Part shown: positions 7,808 to 17,216 of the stretch, one piece after another | Numbering within the stretch: the first letter of the stretch is position 1 | Layout: every line of letters starts with the position of its first letter | Program-made: the position numbers and the translations under genes | Notes under the pieces: generated by a model | Database searches by the model: none | Seen by the model: the letters and a program-made list of their open reading frames with translations, nothing else | Told to the model about the DNA's origin: nothing | Assembly: GCF_000192575.1 (NCBI RefSeq) | Contig: NZ_GL876934.1 | Span: 107,144-171,143, forward strand | Direction: 5' to 3' | DNA length: 64,000 bases | Source: Novosphingobium nitrogenifigens DSM 19370 | GTDB lineage: Bacteria; Pseudomonadota; Alphaproteobacteria; Sphingomonadales; Sphingomonadaceae

Positions 7808-10800
7808 TTGCGCTTGCGTCGATCCGCTGCCCTTTTCTTGCTCTCTTCGATGCTTACAACGCCCGCGCTCGCCGCGCCGGATGCGCGCCCGGTCATTGCG
7901 CCGCCGCCCGACTGGGTTCTTCCCGCCACCATGCCCGCCGCCCCGACCGCGATCGAAGGGGCCTCGGTCGTCGATCTCCTGCTCGACCAGCAAGTGCGGC
8001 TGATCGACGGGGGCGTCGCCACCTATCGCGCCAATGTCTACCGGATCGCCTCGTCACAAGGGCTCGACGCCGGAGCCCTGCAACTCAACTGGGACCCCAG
8101 TCTCGAAACGCTGACCATCCATCGCTATCGCATCCTTCGCGAGGGCAAGGTCATCGACCTCGTCGGCACCGGCGCCAAACTGCAAGTCGTGCAGCGGGAA
8201 AAGAATCTTGAAAACGCGACGCTCGACGGGGAGCTGACCGCGTCGCAACAACCCGAAGACTTGCGCGCGGGCGACGTCATCGACCTTGCCTATACGATCG
8301 TGCGCAAGGATCCCGCGACCGGTGGCCGCGCCGAAGGGCTCTATGGCCCTCAGGACGGCGTGCCCTATGGCCGCTATCGCCTGCGCGTGACCTGGCCAAA
8401 GGGACGCACCGTGCAATGGCGGGCAGCCCCCGGTGTGGTCGTCCCCCATCTGTCTGAAAAAGGCGGCGAAAGCGAATTGCTGTCCGACCTTGCCAATGTG
8501 ACGACGCCGCGTCCGCCCTCGGGCGCGCCCGCGCACTACGGCATGGTCAATCTGGTCGATCTGACCGAATTTCCCGACTGGCCCTCGGTCTCGCGCGCCT
8601 ATGCCGGGCTTTTTGCCAAGGCCGTGGCGATTGCCCCCGACAGCCCGCTCAAGGGCGAGATCGCGCGGATTGCTGCCGCGTCCCCCGATCCGGTGCGCCG
8701 GGCCGAACTGGCGCTGGCTCTGGTCGAGGAACAGGTCCGCTATCTCTTCATCGGCATGGATGACGGCGGTTTCGTGCCTGCTCCCGCCGACCAGACGTGG
8801 CAACGCCGCTATGGCGACTGCAAGGGCAAGACCGCTCTCCTCATCGCGCTGCTGTCCGGGCTCGGGATCGAGGCGCGTCCGGTCCTCGTCAACACCGATG
8901 ACGGCGATGCCACGGCCCACCGCCTGCCGACGATGGCCGGTTTCGACCACGTCATTGTCGAGGCGACGATCGCCGGGCGCAGCTACTGGCTCGACGGAAC
9001 GCGTCAGGGGGACACCCGGCTCGATCGGCTGGTCATGCCCGACATGGTCGTCGGCCTGCCCGCGACGGCCACGGGAAGCGGCCTGATCCCGATGATCGAA
9101 CCCGCCCCGACGGTGCCGGAAAGCCTGACCAGCCTTGCTCTCGACGCGTCACAGGGGATCGAGGTTCCCGCCCCCGCGACCGGGGAAATGCGCTTTCGCG
9201 GTGATCAGGCCGCGCAAGTGCGAATGAAGTACGCGGGCTATTCCTCCACCGATCTCGAACGCGCGCTCAAGAAGCTGTGGCGCGACACTTACGACTTCGT
9301 CACCCCCGACGAAGTGGCCGCGCGCGAGGAAAAAGACAGCGGCGAATTCGTCATCTCCATGAAGGGGAAGGCGAAAATGGACTGGTACATGAGCGGGTCG
9401 ACCCGCTGGTACGAACTCGACCGCGCGCGCGTGGGATGGAAGATCAAAGTCGAACGCGACGGCGAACTCAACCCCGACGCGCCCTTCGCCTTCGATTATC
9501 CGGCATGGTGGGCCAATCGCGAAACCATCATCCTGCCGCAGAAAGGCACCGGGTTCGCCTTGCAAGCCAAAGACATCGATCGCACCGTCGGCGATCTCTA
9601 TGCCTTTCATCGCAAGGTCGCCATCACCGACGGCGTGCTGCGGATGGAAAACGACACCCGCGCACTCAAAGACGAATTGCCAGCCACACAGGCCGTCTCC
9701 GTCCGCGACGAGATGCAGACGCTCGCCAATGACGGCGTCTTCGTGCGCGTCCCCGACAACTACCTCTACACCCCCGCCGATCTCGTCGCGCTGGCAGAAG
9801 ACAAGCCCGCTCTCGCCAAGGCTTATGTACAGAACGGCGCCGTCCGCCTCGACCAGGCCGACACCGCCGGGTCCATCGCCGACGAAAAGCAGGCGATCGC
9901 GATCGATCCCAAGCTGTCGATGGCGCATGCGGTTCTCGCCCTCGCCTATTCCCGGACCGGCAAGGATGACGAAGCGGCGCTGCACGAAGCCGATCTCGTG
10001 ACGGACGCCAAGTCATGGCTGCCATGGGCGGCGCGCGGCGGCGTGTTCCTGCGACGCACCGATTTTGCCGGCGCCGTCGCAGCCTATGACAAAGTGCTCG
10101 CGACCAATCGCAACGACGTCAGCGCGCTGGTCGGACGGGGTTCGGCCCATCTCGGCCTCGGCCATTCGGCACAGGCCCTGGCCGATTTTGACGCAGCTCT
10201 GGCGATCATGCCGAAATTGCCGTTGCAAGCGGCGCGAGCCGTGGCGCTGGCCGGGGTCGGTCGCCGAGAGGAAGCGCTCGATCAGGCAGACATCGCCATT
10301 GCCCGTTCGCCCGACGATCGTCAGACCCGCCTCCTGCGCATCGACGTTCGGTACCAGACCGGCGACGGCGCGGGGGCTCTCGCCGATGCCGACTATCTCC
10401 TCGCGCACAAGCCGACGGCGCAGGACTATCTGCTCCACGCCCACCTTTTGCCGGACAACGATACTGCCCGGCGCGAAGCCGACATCGACGCCGCGCTCAA
10501 ACTCGACGGCAAGAATGCCGAAGCCTATCTGCTGCGAGCGCAAGGGGCGATTGCAACCGGGCGACTGGCTCTTGCCGATACGGCACTGGGGGAAGCGGAA
10601 AAGCGCAAGGCCAATGCCCTTGCCGTGACCAGTCTGCGGCTCGACCTGCTCGCCAAGCGCGGAGATGCGACGGCCGCACTCAAGCTTGCAAACGAAGTCG
10701 TCTCGAGCCATCCGGACGATGCATCGACCCGCAACATGGTCTGCTGGTTCAAGGCGACGCGCAACATCGCGCTCGATACCGCGCTCGCCGACTGCGACGC

Positions 10801-11077
10801 CGCCGTGAAACTGGCGGCGAACACGCCATCCTATCTTGACAGTCGAGCCTTTGCCCGCCTGCGCGGCGGAGATACCAAGGGGGCAATCACCGACTATTCG
10901 GCAGCGCTCCACCAATCGCCCGACCTCGTCGCCTCGCTCTATGGCCGGGGTATCGCCTATGCCCGGCTGGGCGACCGCAACCGCGCGCTGGCCGACCTGT
11001 CACGCGCCCGCGCCGACAAGCCGGACATCGATACGGTCTGGGCCGATTATGGGGTGACGCCGCCGCCGGGATTCTGA
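7808..11077 (+). CDS. Large periplasmic DUF3857 / transglutaminase / TPR protein
   Basis: 1089 residues starting at TTG 7808, after GGAG. The first 22 residues (MRLRRSAALFLLSSML..ALA) are a Sec signal peptide. The next ~300 residues match DUF3857. Then comes a transglutaminase-like core with QRRYGDCKGKT holding the Cys and FDHVIVEA holding the His. From about residue 660 to the end are TPR-like helical repeats (for example ALVGRGSAHLGLGHSAQALADFDAAL). Such proteins are common in Sphingomonads and Bacteroidetes; their substrate is unknown. The 3' end overlaps the convergent amidase gene by 31 bp. Confidence 0.85.
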   Translation: MRLRRSAALFLLSSMLTTPALAAPDARPVIAPPPDWVLPATMPAAPTAIEGASVVDLLLDQQVRLIDGGVATYRANVYRIASSQGLDAGALQLNWDPSLETLTIHRYRILREGKVIDLVGTGAKLQVVQREKNLENATLDGELTASQQPEDLRAGDVIDLAYTIVRKDPATGGRAEGLYGPQDGVPYGRYRLRVTWPKGRTVQWRAAPGVVVPHLSEKGGESELLSDLANVTTPRPPSGAPAHYGMVNLVDLTEFPDWPSVSRAYAGLFAKAVAIAPDSPLKGEIARIAAASPDPVRRAELALALVEEQVRYLFIGMDDGGFVPAPADQTWQRRYGDCKGKTALLIALLSGLGIEARPVLVNTDDGDATAHRLPTMAGFDHVIVEATIAGRSYWLDGTRQGDTRLDRLVMPDMVVGLPATATGSGLIPMIEPAPTVPESLTSLALDASQGIEVPAPATGEMRFRGDQAAQVRMKYAGYSSTDLERALKKLWRDTYDFVTPDEVAAREEKDSGEFVISMKGKAKMDWYMSGSTRWYELDRARVGWKIKVERDGELNPDAPFAFDYPAWWANRETIILPQKGTGFALQAKDIDRTVGDLYAFHRKVAITDGVLRMENDTRALKDELPATQAVSVRDEMQTLANDGVFVRVPDNYLYTPADLVALAEDKPALAKAYVQNGAVRLDQADTAGSIADEKQAIAIDPKLSMAHAVLALAYSRTGKDDEAALHEADLVTDAKSWLPWAARGGVFLRRTDFAGAVAAYDKVLATNRNDVSALVGRGSAHLGLGHSAQALADFDAALAIMPKLPLQAARAVALAGVGRREEALDQADIAIARSPDDRQTRLLRIDVRYQTGDGAGALADADYLLAHKPTAQDYLLHAHLLPDNDTARREADIDAALKLDGKNAEAYLLRAQGAIATGRLALADTALGEAEKRKANALAVTSLRLDLLAKRGDATAALKLANEVVSSHPDDASTRNMVCWFKATRNIALDTALADCDAAVKLAANTPSYLDSRAFARLRGGDTKGAITDYSAALHQSPDLVASLYGRGIAYARLGDRNRALADLSRARADKPDIDTVWADYGVTPPPGF

Positions 11078-12588
11078 ACGGAATCGCGGTTCAGCACGGG
11101 ACGGCGGGACAGGACGTCGCCCGCCACCTCTTCATAGGCCGCCGCAGCCGCGAGACAGGCTGCCTCGCCATGGACCGGGGCGACGATCTGCACGCCCATC
11201 GGCAAACCGCCGTCATTGAAACCGGCCGGAACCGCCAGCGCGGGACATCCGGCCAGCGTCACGAGGCAAGCGACTTTCATCCACTCGTGATAGCTGGTCA
11301 TGGTTACCCCGCCGACGTGTCTGGGCCAGTCCTGCTCGATGGGAAAGGGAAAGACTTGGGCGCTCGGGACGATCCACAGATCGCACCGGCGAAACACGGA
11401 CGCGACGGCCCGGCTCCATCGGGTGCGGACCGCCGACAAGGCACTGACATCATAGGCGGAAAGCGCCATGCCGCCTTCGATCTCCCAGATCGCCTCAGGC
11501 TTGAGCCCCGCACGCTTTGCGGGATCGCGATAGAGATCGATCATGCCCGAACCGTTGATCCAGTGGCGCAAGCCGACAAAGGCACGCCAGGCTTCCTCGA
11601 CAGGGAAATCGGGCACGACCTCGACAATGTCGGCCCCCATCGCGGCAAAGCGGTCGAGCGCCTGACGACAGGTGTCGAGGACACCTGGATCGAACGGGAC
11701 CGCACCACCGAAATCGCCCGACCAGCCGATCCGCTTGCCGCGCAAGGACGCCGGTTCGACCATGCGCAAGGCTGCGGTATCGCACGCCTCCGACAGCGGC
11801 GCACGGATGTCGCGCCCCGCCATGACCGACAGCATCAGCGCAAGATCCCCGACATTGCGCGCCATCGGCCCGACCACACCGGGCGAAGGCAACCAGTCGT
11901 CGTTGGTGTCGGCAGGAATGCATCCCATTCCGGTGCGAAAACCGTAGACATTGTTCCATGCGGCCGGATTGCGCAGGCTGCCGCCGTAATCGCTGCCGTC
12001 GGCCAGCGGCACCATGTCGAGCGCCAGAGCCACTGCCGCTCCGCCGCTGCTGCCTCCGGCCGAGCGGGACAAGTCGTAAGGATTGCGGGTCGCACCCCAG
12101 ATCGGATTGACCGTGTGCGACCCCAGCCCGAATTCGGGCGTATTGGTCTTGCCGATGAAAGTCACACCCGCGCGGCGCAGGCGTTCGACCGGCAAACTGT
12201 CATGTCCGGCAATGTCGTGGGCAAAGATCGGCGAGCCCATCGTGAACGGCAATCCGGCCACCGGTTCGAGATCCTTGACCGCGTGGGGCAGGCCGTGGAG
12301 CGCCCCCAGCGGGATGCCTGCCCCCACGACCCGATCCGACGCCTCGGCTGCGCGCACCATGGCGCCGCGATCCTGCAAACCGATGATCGCATTGACAGTG
12401 GGGTTGAGCGCATCGATCCGGTCGAGGAAAGCCTCCATCACCTCGACCGCCGAAATCCTGCGGGTCGCGATCGCTGCGACAAGGTCGCGTGCCGACCATG
12501 CCGTCAGCGGCCCGGACGGTCCGTCGGACGTTTCCCTGCGCCGGACGAGCGTTCCGGCAAGTGCGGCGATGGAAAAGCGGCTGGTCAT
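11047..12588 (-). CDS. Amidase signature family hydrolase
   Basis: 513 residues from ATG 12588 (the frame opens at 12639). The catalytic triad is present: Lys in HAVKDLEP, and the serines in SRSAGGSSGGAAVAL. DGSDYGGSLRNPAAWNNVYG follows. These enzymes hydrolyse amides or, as GatA, amidate tRNA. Here a true gatA sits elsewhere in the window with gatB and gatC, so this one is a stand-alone amidase of unknown substrate. Its end overlaps the convergent DUF3857 gene by 31 bp, so the last ten codons share DNA with that gene. Confidence 0.9.
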   Translation of the reverse strand: MTSRFSIAALAGTLVRRRETSDGPSGPLTAWSARDLVAAIATRRISAVEVMEAFLDRIDALNPTVNAIIGLQDRGAMVRAAEASDRVVGAGIPLGALHGLPHAVKDLEPVAGLPFTMGSPIFAHDIAGHDSLPVERLRRAGVTFIGKTNTPEFGLGSHTVNPIWGATRNPYDLSRSAGGSSGGAAVALALDMVPLADGSDYGGSLRNPAAWNNVYGFRTGMGCIPADTNDDWLPSPGVVGPMARNVGDLALMLSVMAGRDIRAPLSEACDTAALRMVEPASLRGKRIGWSGDFGGAVPFDPGVLDTCRQALDRFAAMGADIVEVVPDFPVEEAWRAFVGLRHWINGSGMIDLYRDPAKRAGLKPEAIWEIEGGMALSAYDVSALSAVRTRWSRAVASVFRRCDLWIVPSAQVFPFPIEQDWPRHVGGVTMTSYHEWMKVACLVTLAGCPALAVPAGFNDGGLPMGVQIVAPVHGEAACLAAAAAYEEVAGDVLSRRPVLNRDSVQNPGGGVTP

Positions 12589-12717
12589 GCCGGGAATGAC
12601 AACGTCCCTTCCCCGCAAAGGCAAGAGCCCACCCAACAAAGAACAGCGATGGCCAAAGAGCAGCTATAGCCAAAGAACTCTGGGCCACGGCGCGGGGTGG
12701 TGCCATATCCTCCGCCC

Positions 12718-13134
12718 ATGAGACAGGCAGCCGACGAACTCGTCATCGCAACCAACGGCAAGGGGCTGGTCGAACTGACCGACGCCGTCGTTCGCTGGGT
12801 CCGCGAACAAGGCATGACCACCGGACTGCTGACCATGCTGTGCCGCCACACCTCGGCATCGCTGTGCATTCAGGAAAATGCCGCGCGCGAAGTCCGGGGC
12901 GACATCCTGCGCTGGCTCGACCGCATGGCCCCCGAAAACGGGACTTATGCCCACGACGACGAAGGGCCGGACGACATGCCCGCCCATCTCAAGGCCATCC
13001 TGACCGGCGTCACCCTGTCGATCCCGGTGATGAACGGAAAACCGGCCTTGGGTACATGGCAAGGGATCTATCTCGTCGAACACCGGATTGCACCGCATCG
13101 GCGCCATCTTGCCATGCACCTTATGGGCAACTAA
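12718..13134 (+). CDS. YjbQ family protein (UPF0047)
   Basis: 138 residues. ATG 12718 is chosen over the in-frame GTG 12697, because the family begins close to this point. Signature stretches HTSASLCIQENAAREV and GTWQGIYLVEHR are present, with the conserved His and Asp residues (AHDDEGPDDMPAH) between. YjbQ proteins show weak thiamin-phosphate synthase activity in some species, but their true role is unsettled. It is divergent from the amidase, with 129 bp between starts. Confidence 0.9.
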   Translation: MRQAADELVIATNGKGLVELTDAVVRWVREQGMTTGLLTMLCRHTSASLCIQENAAREVRGDILRWLDRMAPENGTYAHDDEGPDDMPAHLKAILTGVTLSIPVMNGKPALGTWQGIYLVEHRIAPHRRHLAMHLMGN

Positions 13135-13208
13135 CCTTTCGCAAACCCATATTCCGTCACAATACGCGCCGCGCCGGTCCCCTCCCCCAGCGCCTCCCCC
13201 CGCACACG

Positions 13209-13412
13209 ATGATCGGATCCGAAGTCATGCCGCACAAGACTGTCCCTGCCCAGTACTGGCCCGACGAGCGCCTGCTGAAAGCGGCTGCCCTGATGCAAGA
13301 GGCACTCGACCTGCTCGACAGCGTGGGCGAAACCCGCTCGGCCGTGCATCTTCAACACGCGATCGACGTGCTGGGGGACACCCCGCGTTACCCGCAGGCT
13401 CACGCGGGGTGA
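13209..13412 (+). CDS. Small orphan protein, helical
   Basis: 67 residues from ATG 13209, or 61 from ATG 13227. Neither has a strong ribosome site. The sequence YWPDERLLKAAALMQEALDLLD..AVHLQHAIDVL predicts two amphipathic helices and has alanine/leucine codon use like neighbouring genes. I do not recognise a named family. It sits 74 bp after the YjbQ gene and ends where the convergent DUF4349 gene ends (13412/13413). Confidence 0.55.
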   Translation: MIGSEVMPHKTVPAQYWPDERLLKAAALMQEALDLLDSVGETRSAVHLQHAIDVLGDTPRYPQAHAG

Positions 13413-14240
13413 TCATTCGGACGGTGAATTGTTCTCAGGGCGCTGCTTGAGATACCGCCGGACAACGACCACGCCACCCCAGCCAAGAGCCAACAGCGCC
13501 ATCCACGGCACCAAGGTCACGGCAGCGAAAACCATGAAGGACAGGCTGCCCAGTATATTGGACCAGCCGTCCTTGATCGCTCCGACAAAGGGCCCGTCAC
13601 TCAGACTGAGATCGACGGCACCGGATTCGTAATCGAGCCTCATGGGAGTGGATGCCAAGGCCCGCGCAGCATTCTGCGCGACACCATTGCTCTGACGGGA
13701 ACTGTCCGCAAGGAAAGCAAGACGCTGCTCGAGCATGGAACGCTCCGCAGCGGGCAACCCCGGCTTTGCCAATTGCGCCTTGACCTGCTCGCGCTCGTTA
13801 TTCTGTGAGGCTGTGTCGGCATTGGCGGAAGCGAGAGCGGCTCCCATCTCCTCGCTCTCGATCCGCACATCGTCCAGCATGCCACCATGTTTGCCGACGA
13901 CCTCGATCGCCAACTTCCCGAAACGCCGCGCGGCATCCGGGGCAAGCCGCAGCGAAAGGCTCGCGTCGACCCGCCGATCGCGTCCGACATGATAGGTCAT
14001 GCCGGTGACACGGCAGACCGTCGGCCCCAAAGCCTCGCACTGCGACGCATGATCTTCCTGCGTTGCGGCGATGCGTTCAACCGGCAGACGAAATCCATAA
14101 TTGAAACTGATCGCAAGATCCGGCTGGGCCGAAACTTCCACATTTGGGCCGGGTCCGCTTTCCGGCTCACTTGCCTCCGGTGCTTTTTCAGAACACGCGG
14201 AAAGACACAAAAGCGCAGCACCCAAACAAATTCTACGCAT
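13413..14240 (-). CDS. DUF4349 lipoprotein with C-terminal membrane segment
   Basis: 275 residues. A lipoprotein signal ends at LLCLSAC, so Cys16 is probably lipidated. The central part has a coiled-coil-rich region (QNNEREQVKAQLAK..ERSMLEQRLAFLAD) typical of DUF4349. Close to the C-terminus is one hydrophobic helix (VFAAVTLVPWMALLALGWGGVVVV) followed by RRYLKQR. Function is unknown; DUF4349 proteins are envelope proteins sometimes linked to anti-sigma-like roles. It lies downstream of clpB on the same strand but beyond clpB's terminator. Confidence 0.8.
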   Translation of the reverse strand: MRRICLGAALLCLSACSEKAPEASEPESGPGPNVEVSAQPDLAISFNYGFRLPVERIAATQEDHASQCEALGPTVCRVTGMTYHVGRDRRVDASLSLRLAPDAARRFGKLAIEVVGKHGGMLDDVRIESEEMGAALASANADTASQNNEREQVKAQLAKPGLPAAERSMLEQRLAFLADSSRQSNGVAQNAARALASTPMRLDYESGAVDLSLSDGPFVGAIKDGWSNILGSLSFMVFAAVTLVPWMALLALGWGGVVVVRRYLKQRPENNSPSE

Positions 14241-14316
14241 AACCGGATGCCCCCAATCCGAACTGATCCCCCCCTCCCCTATCTCGTAAAACTATATTCA
14301 AAAAGAACAAAATGAT

Positions 14317-14348
14317 CCCGCCCGGTATCTTTGCGGATACCGGGCGGG
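14317..14348 (-). terminator. Intrinsic terminator of clpB
   Basis: 13-bp stem CCCGCCCGGTATC (14317-14329) with GATACCGGGCGGG (14336-14348) and a 6-nt loop. On the minus strand it follows the clpB stop by about 40 nt and runs into ATCATTTTGTTCTTTTT. Confidence 0.8.
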
Positions 14349-14387
14349 TCATTGACAGAGGCTGTTGGAACCTGAACGATCAGGCTA

Positions 14388-16967
14388 TCATTCGACCGTG
14401 AACGTCAGCGCGCCGTCGCCTTCGTCGATGTGGACGGCATGACCGTCCGGCACATCCCCGGAGAGCAGCTTTTCGGCGAGCGGGTCCTGCAGGTACCGCT
14501 GCACCGCCCGCTTCAACGGCCGTGCGCCATAGACCGGGTCGTAACCGACCCGACCCAGCCAACGCTTGGCCGCGTCCGACAGGTCGAGCGTGATCTTCCG
14601 GTCCTTGAGCAGGTTTGCCACCCGCGCGACCTGAATATCCACGATCGGTGCCATGTGTTCCTGACCCAGGCGGTGGAAGAGAATGATCTCGTCCAGCCGG
14701 TTGAGGAACTCCGGACGGAAATGGGCACGCACGACTTCCATGACCTGCGGCTCGACGCTGCTGGCGTCGGCGCCGTCGGGCAGGTTGGCAAGGTACTGGC
14801 TGCCGAGGTTGCTGGTCAGGATGATCAGCGTGTTGGTGAAATCCACCACGCGTCCCTGCCCATCGGTCAACCGCCCGTCGTCGAGCACTTGCAGCAGCAC
14901 GTTGAACACGTCCTGATGCGCCTTTTCCACTTCGTCGAACAACACGACCTGATAAGGCCGACGCCGCACCGCCTCGGTCAGCACACCGCCTTCGTCATAC
15001 CCGACATAGCCCGGAGGCGCACCGATCAGACGGCTGACGCTGTGCTTTTCCATGAATTCCGACATGTCGATGCGGACCATGGCGTTGTCGTCGTCGAACA
15101 TGAACCCGGCCAGAGCCTTGGTCAGCTCGGTCTTGCCGACACCCGTGGGGCCAAGGAAGAGGAAGCTGCCCAAAGGCCGGTTCGGATCCTGAAGCCCCGC
15201 ACGGGCACGGCGCACCGCCTTCGACACGGCCGTGACTGCATCCTTCTGGCCGATCACCCGCTTGCCGAGCGCGTCTTCCATATGGAGCAGCTTTTCCCGT
15301 TCGCCTTCCATCATCCGGTCGACCGGGATCCCGGTCCAGCGGCTGACGACGGCGGCGATGTCCTCGGCGGTCACTTCCTCGCGCAGCAACGCATTCTGGG
15401 CGGTGCTCCGCGCTTCGGCGAGTTGCCGTTCGAGTTCGGGAATGCGGCCATAGGCCAGTTCCCCGGCACGGGCGAGATTGCCCTGCCGCTGTGCCTGTTC
15501 GAGTTCGATCCTGGCAGCGTCGAGTGCTTCCTTGATCTTGCCTTCGGCAGCGATCTTGTCGCGCTCGTTCTGCCAGCGGGTGGTCAGCTCGCTCGACTGC
15601 TGTTCAAGGTTGGCGAGTTCTTCGCGCAAGTTGACCAGCCGATCCTTGGACGCGGCGTCGCTTTCCTTGGCGAGCGCCATTTCCTCGATCTTGAGCTGGA
15701 TGATCCGGCGGTCGAGATTCTCGATTTCCTCGGGCTTGGATTCCACTTCCATGCGGATGCGGCTCGCCGCCTCGTCCATGAGGTCGATGGCCTTGTCCGG
15801 CAGAAAACGGTCGGCAATGTAACGGTTCGACAGCGTGGCCGCCGCGACGATCGCATTGTCGGCAATCCGCACGCCATGGTGCAGTTCGTACTTCTCCTTG
15901 ATCCCGCGCAGGATCGAGATGGTGTCCTCGACCGTCGGCTCACCCACGAAGACGGGCTGGAACCGCCGCTGCAACGCGGGGTCCTTTTCCACGTACTTCT
16001 GATACTCGTCGAGCGTGGTCGCACCGATGCAGTGCAGCTCGCCGCGCGCCAGAGCCGGCTTCAGAAGGTTCGAGGCATCCATCGCGCCGTCGGTCTTGCC
16101 CGCGCCGATCAGGGTGTGCATCTCGTCGATGAAGAGGATGATTTCCCCTTCGGCACCCTTCACTTCGTCGAGCACGGCCTTCAACCGTTCCTCGAACTCG
16201 CCGCGATACTTGGCCCCCGCGATCAGCGCGCCCATGTCGAGCGCCATCAGCCGACGATGACGCAGGCTTTCGGGCACGTCGCCATTGGCGATGCGCAGGG
16301 CAAGCCCTTCGGCGATCGCCGTCTTGCCGACGCCGGGTTCGCCGATCAGCGCAGGGTTGTTCTTGGTGCGCCGGGCAAGGATCTGGACCGTGCGGCGAAT
16401 TTCCTCGTCGCGACCGATCACCGGGTCGAGCTTGCCCTCGCGCGCCGCTTCGGTCAGGTCGCGGGCATATTTCTTCATCGCGTCATAGGCGTTTTCGGCC
16501 CCGGCGCTGTCGGCCGTGCGTCCGCCGCGCAGGGCGGTAATCGCCGCTTCAAGCCCGGCCGGAGTGACATTGGCCGCTTTCAGCGCCTGTCCAGCCGACG
16601 TGGTGGTCGCAAGCGCAAGCGCCAGCAACAGCCGTTCGACCGTCACATAGCTGTCGCCCGACTTGGTCGCGACCTGTTCGGCCTGATCGAGCACGCGCAC
16701 CGCGTCGTTGTCGAAACCGGGCGAGGCTTGCGCACCCGATCCAGTCACCGCCGCGACCTTGCCCAATGCCTTGTCGATTTCGGCATTGGCAATCACGGGG
16801 TTGCCACCGGCGCGCTGGATCAGCCCGCTGGCCATGCCTTCACCATCCTCCAGCAGAGCCTTGAGCAGATGGTCAGGCGAAATGCGCTGGTGATTGAGCC
16901 GGATGGCGAGAGTCTGCGCCGCTTGCAGGAAGCCCTTGGCGCGGTCGGTGAATTTTTCGAGGTTCAT
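14388..16967 (-). CDS. clpB: ATP-dependent chaperone ClpB
   Basis: 859 residues, the normal length. It is a disaggregase acting with DnaK on heat-aggregated protein in the cytoplasm. The start [13 protein letters not shown] at 16967 follows AGGAGGG. Domains in order: Clp N-terminal repeats, first AAA+ with GEPGVGKTA and [10 protein letters not shown], a coiled-coil middle domain (about 400-530), second AAA+ with GPTGVGKTE, and the C-terminal D2-small domain with [13 protein letters not shown]. The conserved pore motif [11 protein letters not shown] is present. A plausible heat-shock promoter lies at 16996-17023. Confidence 0.99.
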   Translation of the reverse strand: MNLEKFTDRAKGFLQAAQTLAIRLNHQRISPDHLLKALLEDGEGMASGLIQRAGGNPVIANAEIDKALGKVAAVTGSGAQASPGFDNDAVRVLDQAEQVATKSGDSYVTVERLLLALALATTTSAGQALKAANVTPAGLEAAITALRGGRTADSAGAENAYDAMKKYARDLTEAAREGKLDPVIGRDEEIRRTVQILARRTKNNPALIGEPGVGKTAIAEGLALRIANGDVPESLRHRRLMALDMGALIAGAKYRGEFEERLKAVLDEVKGAEGEIILFIDEMHTLIGAGKTDGAMDASNLLKPALARGELHCIGATTLDEYQKYVEKDPALQRRFQPVFVGEPTVEDTISILRGIKEKYELHHGVRIADNAIVAAATLSNRYIADRFLPDKAIDLMDEAASRIRMEVESKPEEIENLDRRIIQLKIEEMALAKESDAASKDRLVNLREELANLEQQSSELTTRWQNERDKIAAEGKIKEALDAARIELEQAQRQGNLARAGELAYGRIPELERQLAEARSTAQNALLREEVTAEDIAAVVSRWTGIPVDRMMEGEREKLLHMEDALGKRVIGQKDAVTAVSKAVRRARAGLQDPNRPLGSFLFLGPTGVGKTELTKALAGFMFDDDNAMVRIDMSEFMEKHSVSRLIGAPPGYVGYDEGGVLTEAVRRRPYQVVLFDEVEKAHQDVFNVLLQVLDDGRLTDGQGRVVDFTNTLIILTSNLGSQYLANLPDGADASSVEPQVMEVVRAHFRPEFLNRLDEIILFHRLGQEHMAPIVDIQVARVANLLKDRKITLDLSDAAKRWLGRVGYDPVYGARPLKRAVQRYLQDPLAEKLLSGDVPDGHAVHIDEGDGALTFTVE

Positions 16968-16995
16968 GGGTACTGTTTCCCTCCTGATACCGACC

Positions 16996-17023
16996 AGATA
17001 GTGTGGCTTTTTAGTCACACAAG
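16996..17023 (-). promoter_or_regulatory. Candidate heat-shock (sigma-32) promoter of clpB
   Basis: On the minus strand CTTG (17023-17020) is followed after 18 nt by CTATCT (17001-16996), resembling the alphaproteobacterial RpoH pattern CTTG-N17/18-CTATNT. Transcription would start near 16990, a few bases before the AGGAGGG ribosome site (16985-16979). Upstream lies an inverted repeat GATCAAA-N12-TTTGATC (17030-17055). Confidence 0.45.
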
Positions 17024-17216
17024 GAGGTGGATCAAATTTCCTTGTCGTTTTGATCACTTCGGTCCGCGCCAGAGGTTCTGCGCCTTTCGAATGACAGCAT
17101 GGCGACCGTCTCGGCTTCGTCATCGCAATCGCATCGGCCTGTAACATACCCCGGTTACCCGCCCCGTGACGCGCCGTCTGCGTCGCAACCATTTCAAGAT
17201 GTTCGGGGACCTTTCG

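Noticed and set aside
14430..17144. 904-residue open frame on the plus strand opposite clpB
   Set aside because: It is the antisense of a full-length clpB with all motifs; long antisense frames are expected at this GC content.
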